DNA of 13,719 nucleotides, taken from the NCBI GenBank assembly GCA_017475785.1, contig JAFVEX010000171.1, forward strand, positions 1-13,719, given 5' to 3'. A program made the position numbers and the translations under genes. The notes under the pieces are model-generated. The model did no database searches and had not been told where the DNA came from. It saw only the letters and a list, made by a program, of their open reading frames with translations. The DNA comes from Eubacterium sp. GTDB lineage: Bacteria > Bacillota_A > Clostridia > Lachnospirales > Lachnospiraceae. Of the stretch, positions 1 to 5,742 are shown one piece after another. The stretch's first letter is position 1; the number at the start of each line of letters is the position of its first letter.

Positions 1-203
1 CTGAAAAGATCGGAGAAACGGAGACTTAGCGTCTGTCAGCGTGCGGGCAATGAGTGGTCGCTTTTCACGAATTGGCCGCGCGCCTACAGACGGTTAGTCT
101 GCGGTTCGATGGTCTTTTCGCGGGCAGACGAGGAAACTGAAATTCGTCTTAATATGCCGTCCCGACAAACATAAATTTGCAATTCCCCAGGGCGCCGATT
201 ATA
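1..203. other. Upstream region of hydE, no gene supported
   Basis: The + frame starting at base 1 stays open to a TAA at 172-174 (57 codons), so the 3' end of a gene entering from the left cannot be excluded. The peptide (ending NMPSRQT) resembles nothing I recognise and is rich in Arg and Ser, as chance translations of GC-rich DNA are. There is a small hairpin, CAGAC at 87-91 pairing with GTCTG at 97-101. No convincing sigma-A promoter was found; TAATAT at 150-155 lacks a good -35 partner. Confidence 0.3.
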
Positions 204-1280
204 ATGAAACACATGAGTACAAAAATTCGATCCCTAATCGACCGTCTTGACGGAGAACACAAACTGACCCGCGAGGAATACGAGACAATTCTGAACGGAT
301 GGGAACCGGCAGACGCGGCGTACGCTGCCGCGAAGGCCGTGATCTGGCGGCAGATGTGGTTTCAGAACAAAGTGTATGTCCGCGGACTGATTGAGTTCAC
401 AAACCATTGCAGAAATAACTGCTATTATTGCGGGATCCGCAGGGGAAATCAGGCTGTCGCGCGGTATCGCCTGACCATGGATGAAATCCTGGCGTGCTGT
501 GAAGAAGGGCACGCGCTGGGATTCCGGACATTTGTCCTGCAGGGCGGGGAAGACGTGTATTTTACAGATGACCGCATGTGTGAGATCGTCGCGGAAATCC
601 GCCGCAGGTATCCTGACTGTGCCATCACATTGTCGCTGGGCGAGCGGAGCGCCGGGAGCTATCAGGCACTGTATGATGCCGGCGCAGACCGGTATCTGCT
701 GCGACATGAAACCGCGGATGAGGCGCATTACAGAACGCTTCACCCTGCGGAGATGTCGTTTGAGCACAGAATGGAATGCCTGAAGGAACTGCGCCGCATC
801 GGTTATCAGGTTGGCTGCGGCTTCATGGTTGGCAGTCCGGGACAGACAAATGGGCATCTGGCTGAGGATCTGTACTTTGTGCAGGAATTTTCGCCGGAAA
901 TGTGCGGAATCGGGCCATTTATTCCCCATCATGAAACACCTTACGCGTCAGAACCCGCTGGCAGCTTTGAGCTGACGCTGTTTCTGCTCTCACTCCTGCG
1001 GCTGGCAAAACCAAAGCTCCTGCTTCCGTCTACGACTGCGCTTGGAACCATCGATCCAAGAGGACGTGAGCGCGGCATTCTCGCGGGCGCGAATGTCGTT
1101 ATGCCGAACCTCTCGCCCACAGGCGTCAGGAAGCAGTATGAGCTGTACGACAACAAAATCTGCACTGGAGATGAGTCAGCACAATGCCGCGACTGCCTCG
1201 AGACACGGATGGCATCCATCGGGTGTGAGGTCGTGACAGACAGAGGAGACGCGCCGGATATTCATGCAGGCGAACCTTGA
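204..1280 (+). CDS. hydE: [FeFe]-hydrogenase H-cluster radical SAM maturase HydE
   Basis: Radical SAM enzyme of [FeFe]-hydrogenase maturation; in the known pathway it acts on the iron-carbonyl-cyanide product of HydG on the way to the H-cluster. Counting from the ATG at 204 (358 aa), the SAM-cluster motif CxxxCxxC is C69, C73, C76 inside NHCRNNCYYCGIRRGN. Near the C-terminus a CX7CX2C set (starting in ICTGDESAQC) matches the second, optional cluster site of HydE. The length fits the family (about 350 aa). The reading frame is open back to a TTG at 177, but residues before MKHMSTKIRSL look non-native. ATG 204 or ATG 213 is more likely, with a weak AGGG at 189-192 as ribosome binding site. It heads a maturase cluster with the TM1266-like gene, hydG and hydF, although 700 bp separate it from the next gene. 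Family call is very sure; exact start is not. Confidence 0.95.
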   Translation: MKHMSTKIRSLIDRLDGEHKLTREEYETILNGWEPADAAYAAAKAVIWRQMWFQNKVYVRGLIEFTNHCRNNCYYCGIRRGNQAVARYRLTMDEILACCEEGHALGFRTFVLQGGEDVYFTDDRMCEIVAEIRRRYPDCAITLSLGERSAGSYQALYDAGADRYLLRHETADEAHYRTLHPAEMSFEHRMECLKELRRIGYQVGCGFMVGSPGQTNGHLAEDLYFVQEFSPEMCGIGPFIPHHETPYASEPAGSFELTLFLLSLLRLAKPKLLLPSTTALGTIDPRGRERGILAGANVVMPNLSPTGVRKQYELYDNKICTGDESAQCRDCLETRMASIGCEVVTDRGDAPDIHAGEP

Positions 1281-1636
1281 TGAATTCCGGGAACAGAAAA
1301 TGCGTCAAACGCTATCTGTCAGCTTAATCCGCTTTCGCAGGTCAGATCTGCAGACACTGGCCGGAGAGGCAGGGTTAGTCTTGACAAAAATTGCTTCGCG
1401 GGATATGCTTCGAATATAGCTAATGCGCTGTAATCAGAACGAATCAGAACAGCGTTATCAATATCTGCGGAAAGAATTTCTGACCGCTGATATAAACAGA
1501 ATCGGCCACTCTGAAGGCAAGGACGTTCCGAGCTGAAGATGGAAGAAAGCACAGGAACTGGCGAAAACAGTTCTTGATTTTGGCTGGCATGCGGTTTATT
1601 CGGAACCGATGCCTCGCGTTTGCTGTATTATCATCT
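1281..1636. other. Gene-free stretch after hydE
   Basis: Only short open frames occur here, for example 38 codons from ATG 1300 and 37 codons from ATG 1423. None has a ribosome binding site or a recognisable product. The frame of the second one continues after its stop as RWKKAQELAKTVLDFGWHAV, which looks somewhat protein-like, so a decayed gene is possible but unproven. The stretch contains a good promoter (1381-1409) and leads into a terminator at 1637, so it may instead encode an RNA. Confidence 0.4.
1381..1409 (+). promoter_or_regulatory. Sigma-A type promoter without a downstream gene
   Basis: TTGACA (perfect -35) at 1381-1386, a spacer of exactly 17 bp, and TATGCT at 1404-1409 as -10. 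Transcription would start near 1416. There is no coding region before the terminator at 1637-1663. The transcript would therefore be a roughly 250-nt RNA, or a long leader for the regulator gene at 1981 if the terminator is read through. Confidence 0.55.
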
Positions 1637-1663
1637 TCTCTGCCGTCCGGCAGAGATTTTTTT
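1416..1663 (+). ncRNA. Candidate small RNA (promoter-to-terminator unit)
   Basis: This is bounded by a TTGACA-N17-TATGCT promoter and an intrinsic terminator. Inside, CGCTG (1426-1430) can pair with CAGCG (1450-1454) around a duplicated AATCAGAAC (1432-1440 and 1442-1450). A second stem is GAACTG (1555-1560) with CAGTTC (1568-1573). No family is recognised. The call rests only on signal arrangement and simple stems and could be wrong; a decayed gene is the main alternative. Confidence 0.3.
1637..1663 (+). terminator. Intrinsic terminator
   Basis: A 9-bp stem, TCTCTGCCG (1637-1645) with CGGCAGAGA (1648-1656), has a minimal TC loop and is followed directly by seven T residues (1657-1663). The T-run is also the 5' edge of the longer inverted repeat that starts at 1660, so the two structures partly compete. 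Confidence 0.7.
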
Positions 1664-1711
1664 GTATGATAGGAAAGTACTCTGTTCCAGAGTATTTCCT
1701 ATCATACAAAA
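1660..1711. repeat. Near-perfect 24-bp inverted repeat
   Basis: The left arm 1660-1684 (begins TTTTGTATGATAGG) and right arm 1688-1711 (ends CCTATCATACAAAA) are reverse complements except for one extra G at 1677, around a 3-nt loop. It is AT-rich, unlike the GC-rich hairpins that follow. It could act as a bidirectional terminator, a mobile miniature element, or an RNase III-type processing site. No coding function. Confidence 0.75.
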
Positions 1712-1719
1712 GCCTCCGG

Positions 1720-1950
1720 CGGCGCATGACGTCCAGTGGACGTCTGTTTCTGCGCCGACCGAAGCGAAGCGGAGACATGCGCACGCTGCTGTAAGGAAGA
1801 TGTCACCTGTCGGTGACCAGCAGCGGTCCTCGTTCCACTTCGGTTCGCCCTAAACGTTCGTCCAATGGACGAGCAGGGCACGCGCAAAGTCCTGCTGCGC
1901 TCCCCTCATGCGTGAGGGGATGGGGGAGCTGAAGTCCGCTTGCGGACTTT
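1720..1950. repeat. Array of consecutive GC-rich hairpins upstream of the TM1266-like gene
   Basis: Five successive hairpins were found by eye. (a) 1720-1757, CGGCGCA/TGCGCCG enclosing GACGTCC/GGACGTC. (b) 1784-1825, CGCTGCTG/CAGCAGCG enclosing GTCACC/GGTGAC. (c) 1847-1879, GCCCT/AGGGC enclosing CGTCC/GGACG. (d) 1901-1920, TCCCCTCA/TGAGGGGA. (e) 1932-1949, AAGTCCGC/GCGGACTT. Hairpins a and c share the core CGTCCANTGGACG. AAAGTCC at 1886-1892 could alternatively pair with GGACTTT at 1944-1950, which would disrupt hairpin e. It may be the leader of the gene at 1981 or a composite dispersed repeat. Confidence 0.65.
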
Positions 1951-1980
1951 GTTACTCTTTATCCAAGGAGATAGAACAGA

Positions 1981-2226
1981 ATGGAAACACGTGTAGCGGT
2001 GATCGGAATTGTTGTAAAAGATAGAGACTCCACTGGCAGGCTGAATGCTCTCCTGCATGAGTACGGTACGTATATCATCGGGCGCATGGGCATTCCCTAC
2101 AAGGAACGTGGCATCAATATTGTCTCGATAGCGATCGACGCGCCGGGCGACGTGATCTCCGCCCTCACTGGCAAGATCGGAAAACTGCCCGGTATTACTG
2201 TGAAAACGGCATACGCGCCGATGTAG
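1981..2226 (+). CDS. TM1266-family iron-only hydrogenase system putative regulator
   Basis: An 81-residue protein beginning METRVAVIGIVVKDRD and containing YGTYIIGRMGIPYKERG and NIVSIAIDAPGDVISALTGKIG. This pattern matches the small TM1266 family found beside hydE/hydG/hydF, which has a ferredoxin-like fold resembling the C-terminal domain of NikR. The family is annotated as a putative hydrogenase-system regulator; it has no DNA-binding domain of its own, so the mode of action is unknown. The start is well set by AAGGAG at 1965-1970, 10 nt upstream of the ATG. The TAG stop at 2224-2226 lies inside the outer arm of a large inverted repeat, and a structured region precedes the gene, so transcript-level control is plausible. 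Full length for the family. Confidence 0.88.
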   Translation: METRVAVIGIVVKDRDSTGRLNALLHEYGTYIIGRMGIPYKERGINIVSIAIDAPGDVISALTGKIGKLPGITVKTAYAPM

Positions 2227-2386
2227 TACATCGTATCTTAAATAACTGGATCGAATGCCTGCCTGCTTATCCCGATAGCACGTACCTGAAAGTCTCGACG
2301 TAGCCCGCTACGCCTGCGTTTTCAGGCACGCACTCTCGGGCAAGCATTCTACGCGTTAGGCCAGTTATTTCGTGAACGCTGTACTA
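2224..2386. repeat. 163-bp nested imperfect inverted repeat
   Basis: Paired arms from the outside in: TAGTACA 2224-2230 with TGTACTA 2380-2386; AAATAACTGG 2240-2249 with CCAGTTATTT 2361-2370 (perfect); GAATGCCTGC 2253-2262 with GCAAGCATTC 2340-2349 (one mismatch); CCGA 2272-2275 with TCGG 2336-2339; CGTACCTGAAA 2281-2291 with TTTCAGGCACG 2320-2330 (one mismatch); CGTAG 2299-2303 with CTACG 2308-2312. As RNA it would form one long hairpin between the regulator and hydG. As DNA it resembles a miniature inverted-repeat element. No T-run follows, so it is not a standard terminator. Confidence 0.75.
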
Positions 2387-2454
2387 GAAATAATCTGATT
2401 TCAAATAAGAATACAAGTATACACAAATTAAGCACAAGGAAAGGAAGAGGAAAC

Positions 2455-3903
2455 ATGGCAGCTTACAATGTAAAGTCGATGATCGCGGATGAGTTTATTT
2501 CGCACGAGGAAATTCTGGAGACTCTCGCGTATGCGGAGGCAAACAAAAATAATGTGGAACTGATCCGGCAGATCATGGAGAAGGCGAAGCCGGTGCGCAA
2601 AGGTTCGGAGACAACCTGCGCGGGTCTGACCCACAGAGAAGCCGCCGTGCTGCTTGCCTGCGATATTCCGGAGATCGTTGAAGAAATGTATCAGCTGGCA
2701 GAGGAGATCAAGCTGGCGTTTTATGGAAATCGTATCGTCCTGTTTGCCCCGCTTTATCTGTCAAATTATTGTGTCAACGGATGTCTTTACTGTCCGTATC
2801 ACATGAAGAATAAGAATATTCCGCGCAAAAAGCTGACGCAGGATGAGGTTCGCGCGGAGGTTATCGCACTGCAGGATATGGGACATAAGCGCCTGGCAAT
2901 CGAGGCAGGTGAGCATCCGACCGAGAATCCGATCGAATACATTCTGGAATGTATTGATACGATTTACAGCATCAAGCACAAAAACGGCGCAATCCGGCGC
3001 GTAAACGTAAATATTGCCGCGACGACAGTTGAAAACTACCGGAAACTCAAGGACGCGGGCATCGGGACATACATTTTGTTCCAGGAAACCTACCACCGCG
3101 AAAACTATGAGTACCTGCATCCGACAGGACCGAAGAGCGACTACGCTTACCACACAGAGGCGATGGACCGCGCGATGATCGGCGGCATCGACGACGTCGG
3201 TCTCGGCGTGCTGTTCGGCCTGGATCAGTACATGTATGAATTTGTCGGGCTGCTGATGCACGCAGAGCATCTGGAGGCGGTTCACGGCGTCGGCCCGCAC
3301 ACCATCAGTGTGCCCCGCGTCAAGCCGGCGGACGATATCGATCCGACGGATTTCGACAACAGCCTGACAGACGAGCTCTTTACAAAGCTGATCGCCTGTA
3401 TCAGAATCGCAGTGCCGTACACTGGTATGATTATTTCAACCCGCGAGAGCGAAGCAGTCCGCAAAAAAGCACTGTCGCTGGGCATTTCCCAGATCAGCGG
3501 CGCGTCCCGCACATCAGTTGGCGGCTACACAGAGGAAGAACGCCCGCACGACACAGAGCAGTTCGATGTATCCGACCAGCGCTCTCTTGACGAGGTTATC
3601 AAATGGCTGATGGATATGGGATACATCCCGTCCTTCTGCACAGCCTGCTACAGAGAAGGCCGCACCGGAGACCGCTTCATGAGCCTCTGCAAGACCGGCC
3701 AGATCCAGAACTGCTGCCATCCAAACGCGCTGATGACGCTCAGTGAGTTCCTGTCCGATTACGCGTCCGAAGAAACACGTGAGGTCGGCATGAAACTGAT
3801 TGAAAAGGAACTGGAGGCAATTCCAAAAGAGAATGTGCGGAAAATCGCGCGGGAACATATCTTCGATATCACACATTCGAACAAAAGAGATTTTTATTTC
3901 TAA
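2455..3903 (+). CDS. hydG: [FeFe]-hydrogenase H-cluster radical SAM maturase HydG (tyrosine lyase)
   Basis: HydG cleaves tyrosine to p-cresol and dehydroglycine and turns the latter into CO and cyanide bound to iron, supplying the H-cluster diatomic ligands. The protein is 482 aa, the usual length. The radical SAM motif CxxxCxxC is C106, C110, C113 in NYCVNGCLYCPYH. The HydG-specific C-terminal CX2CX22C that holds the auxiliary cluster is C395, C398 and C421 (in SFCTACYREG and QNCCHPN). The ATG at 2455 is preceded by the purine-rich GGAAAGGAAGAGG with good spacing. The start lies 68 bp past the large inverted repeat, so it may be transcribed or stabilised separately from the upstream genes. 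No clear sigma-A promoter was seen in 2387-2454. Followed by two REP-like units and hydF. Confidence 0.97.
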   Translation: MAAYNVKSMIADEFISHEEILETLAYAEANKNNVELIRQIMEKAKPVRKGSETTCAGLTHREAAVLLACDIPEIVEEMYQLAEEIKLAFYGNRIVLFAPLYLSNYCVNGCLYCPYHMKNKNIPRKKLTQDEVRAEVIALQDMGHKRLAIEAGEHPTENPIEYILECIDTIYSIKHKNGAIRRVNVNIAATTVENYRKLKDAGIGTYILFQETYHRENYEYLHPTGPKSDYAYHTEAMDRAMIGGIDDVGLGVLFGLDQYMYEFVGLLMHAEHLEAVHGVGPHTISVPRVKPADDIDPTDFDNSLTDELFTKLIACIRIAVPYTGMIISTRESEAVRKKALSLGISQISGASRTSVGGYTEEERPHDTEQFDVSDQRSLDEVIKWLMDMGYIPSFCTACYREGRTGDRFMSLCKTGQIQNCCHPNALMTLSEFLSDYASEETREVGMKLIEKELEAIPKENVRKIAREHIFDITHSNKRDFYF

Positions 3904-3908
3904 ACTGG

Positions 3909-3965
3909 AATGACAGGGGACGGTTCTCTGTCAGCTCAGAATGACAAAGGGACGGTTCTCTGTCA
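3909..3965. repeat. Two tandem REP-like hairpin units
   Basis: Two near-identical units, 3909-3933 and 3940-3965, each carry TGACA ... GGGACGGTTCTC ... TGTCA, with the TGACA/TGTCA ends forming a short stem. Coordinates of the paired ends are 3911-3915 with 3929-3933 and 3942-3946 with 3961-3965. The GGGACGGTTC core is, from memory, a widespread Firmicute repeat that resembles the REP sequences mobilised by REP-associated tyrosine transposases. No such transposase lies in the window. The pair fills most of the hydG-hydF gap. Confidence 0.75.
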
Positions 3966-3987
3966 CACCGTCACGGAAGGAGAGAGT

Positions 3988-5181
3988 ATGAGTCTTCAGG
4001 CGCAGCCTTCTGCGGAGCGCGTCCACATCGCCTTTTTCGGTGTGAGAAACGCGGGAAAATCAAGTGTTGTGAATGCTGTTACCGGTCAGGATTTGTCCGT
4101 TGTCTCGGATGTCGGCGGCACGACGACAGATCCGGTGCAGAAATCGATGGAGCTGCTCCCGCTGGGGCCTGTAGTGATTATCGATACGCCGGGAATCGAC
4201 GATGTCGGAGCGCTGGGAGAGCAGCGCGTGCTGCGTGCGCGCAAGGTGCTGCGTAAGACGGATATTGCCGTCCTGGTCGTATCGGCTGAGACCGGCATGC
4301 AGACGCCGGATCGTGAACTGATCGGCCTGTTCCGCGAGCGTGAACTGCCGTATGTGGTCGTTTTTAATAAAATAGATCTGGCAGCCCTGCCAGACGAACA
4401 GGCGGCCCGTGAGCCCGGCATTTTCCGGGTAAGTGCCCTGACGGGCGAGGGAATACATGAGCTGAAGGAAGCACTCGGCAGGCTTGCGCCTGCGGCGAAG
4501 CCGCAGCGTGTGCTGGTGGAAGATCTGGCAAAAGCCGGTGACCTGGTGATTCTTGTGACGCCCATTGACACCGCCGCGCCGAAAGGCAGGCTGATCCTGC
4601 CGCAGCAGATGGTTCTGCGCGGCCTTTTGGATATCGGTGCCATTCCCGTGGTCTGCAGAGAATCGGAATACCCGGAAGCCCTGAAATCGCTGGGAAAGCA
4701 GCCGCGTCTCGTCATCACGGATTCTCAGGTCTTCAAAAAAATAGATCAGGAGACTCCGGAAGACATCCCGCTGACGTCTTTTTCCATTTTGATGGCGCGC
4801 TACAAGGGAACTTTGCAGGATGCTGTCCGCGGCGCGCGCGAGCTGGATCACATCTGGGACGGGGATGTCATTCTGATCTCTGAAGGCTGTACGCATCACC
4901 GCCAGTGCGATGATATCGGCACGGTCAAGATGCCCGCCTGGATCCGCCAGTACACGGGAAAACAGCCGGAATTCCGCTTCACGTCCGGAGGCGAATTTCC
5001 GCTGGATCTGGAGGGAATCCGCCTTATTGTCCACTGCGGCGGCTGCATGCTGAATGAAAAAGAGATGCGCTCCCGCGCGAAAGAAGCCCGCGCGGCCGGA
5101 GTCCCCATGACGAATTACGGAACAGCTATTGCGAAAATCCATGGAATTCTGGACAGAAGTGTTGAACCTGTGTGCCTGTAA
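3988..5181 (+). CDS. hydF: [FeFe]-hydrogenase H-cluster maturation GTPase HydF
   Basis: Scaffold GTPase that carries the di-iron precursor and delivers it to apo-HydA. Length is 397 aa from ATG 3988, which is preceded by GGAAGGAGAG (AAGGAG at 3977-3982, 5 nt spacing). The in-frame upstream start at 3910 would translate the REP units and is not credible. GTPase motifs: P-loop GVRNAGKSS (18-26), the GGTTTDP switch I region, DTPG (66-69), NKID (127-130) and SAL (149-151). The C-terminal cluster-binding domain has CxHx46CxxC at C301, H303, C350 and C353, exactly the HydF pattern. An additional Cys (C307) follows in CTHHRQC. Last gene of the maturase set; no clear terminator follows it, so read-through into the cupin gene is possible. 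Confidence 0.96.
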   Translation: MSLQAQPSAERVHIAFFGVRNAGKSSVVNAVTGQDLSVVSDVGGTTTDPVQKSMELLPLGPVVIIDTPGIDDVGALGEQRVLRARKVLRKTDIAVLVVSAETGMQTPDRELIGLFRERELPYVVVFNKIDLAALPDEQAAREPGIFRVSALTGEGIHELKEALGRLAPAAKPQRVLVEDLAKAGDLVILVTPIDTAAPKGRLILPQQMVLRGLLDIGAIPVVCRESEYPEALKSLGKQPRLVITDSQVFKKIDQETPEDIPLTSFSILMARYKGTLQDAVRGARELDHIWDGDVILISEGCTHHRQCDDIGTVKMPAWIRQYTGKQPEFRFTSGGEFPLDLEGIRLIVHCGGCMLNEKEMRSRAKEARAAGVPMTNYGTAIAKIHGILDRSVEPVCL

Positions 5182-5262
5182 GTGGTAAGGTATCTGTATA
5201 TCAGGCAATTGCCAGGTACCAGGTCTGTTGAATAACAGCCAGGCTGCAAAAAGGAGGTTTTT

Positions 5263-5607
5263 ATGGTACGGAAAGAGCAGTATGAAATCAGAGAAGGTCT
5301 CGGCGGCGGCACCGGCATCGGAAAAGCATATGTCTATGACATCGTCAAAAAAGAAGATCTGTACGGGCACGGCCGTTTTTACGCAAAAATCGTCCTTCCG
5401 CCCGGATCCAGTATCGGCTGGCATCAGCATGTGCATGAGACAGAGCCGTATTATATCCTGTCCGGTGAGGGCGATTTTAAGGATATGGACGGTGTGACCC
5501 GCGTGACGGCAGGCGATATCTGTACGATTCTGCCGGGCGAATATCACAGCATGATCAATAATGGAGATGAAGATCTGGTCTTCATCGCGCTGATTTACAA
5601 CGACTGA
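5263..5607 (+). CDS. Small cupin-domain protein
   Basis: A 114-residue single-domain cupin. Motif 1 is seen as GWHQHVHETEPYYILSGEG with H54, H56 (also H58) and a Glu (E59 or E61) as likely metal ligands. Motif 2 is GDICTILPGEYHSMINN with H95. A typical bicupin fold without signal peptide or membrane segments, so cytoplasmic; the substrate cannot be told. The start is clear: AAGGAGG at 5251-5257, 5 nt before ATG. It begins 81 bp after hydF on the same strand and might be cotranscribed with it, but a functional tie to hydrogenase assembly is only positional. Small cupins of this type are often sugar-phosphate, oxalate or sensory binding proteins. Confidence 0.85.
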   Translation: MVRKEQYEIREGLGGGTGIGKAYVYDIVKKEDLYGHGRFYAKIVLPPGSSIGWHQHVHETEPYYILSGEGDFKDMDGVTRVTAGDICTILPGEYHSMINNGDEDLVFIALIYND

Positions 5608-5628
5608 TCCGGGCGCGCGCTGGTGCGC

Positions 5629-5712
5629 ATGCCGGGTGCGCGTGCTTACGTCGATGCCGGGTGCGCTGACATCGATGCCGGCTGCGCGTACTGACGTCGA
5701 TGCCGGAGCGCG
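5629..5712. repeat. Degenerate tandem repeat between the cupin gene and dinB
   Basis: Four units starting ATGCCGG at 5629, 5654, 5675 and 5700, with periods 25, 21 and 25 bp. The consensus is ATGCCGGGTGCGC followed by a variable tract and ACGTCG or ACATCG. The last unit is shorter and diverged. GC-rich, no open frame with a recognisable product, spacing too short and irregular for CRISPR. It ends about 30 bp before the polymerase start. Confidence 0.75.
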
Positions 5713-5742
5713 CGGTGCAGGTACGCAAGGGATGTGGTTCTG

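Noticed and set aside
1609..1887. Several 60-77 codon frames on both strands in the hairpin region
   Set aside because: They are by-products of GC-rich inverted repeats; products are Arg/Ser/Pro-rich without domains or ribosome binding sites.
3910..3987. Upstream in-frame ATG extending HydF by 26 residues
   Set aside because: It starts inside a REP-like unit. The ATG at 3988 has a strong ribosome binding site and gives the family's usual N-terminus.
5629..5712. CRISPR array
   Set aside because: Units are short, irregular in period, lack distinct equal-length spacers, and no cas genes are present.
5734..5742. GTG start for dinB
   Set aside because: The AAGGGA signal almost touches it, whereas ATG 5743 has workable spacing and gives the normal N-terminus.
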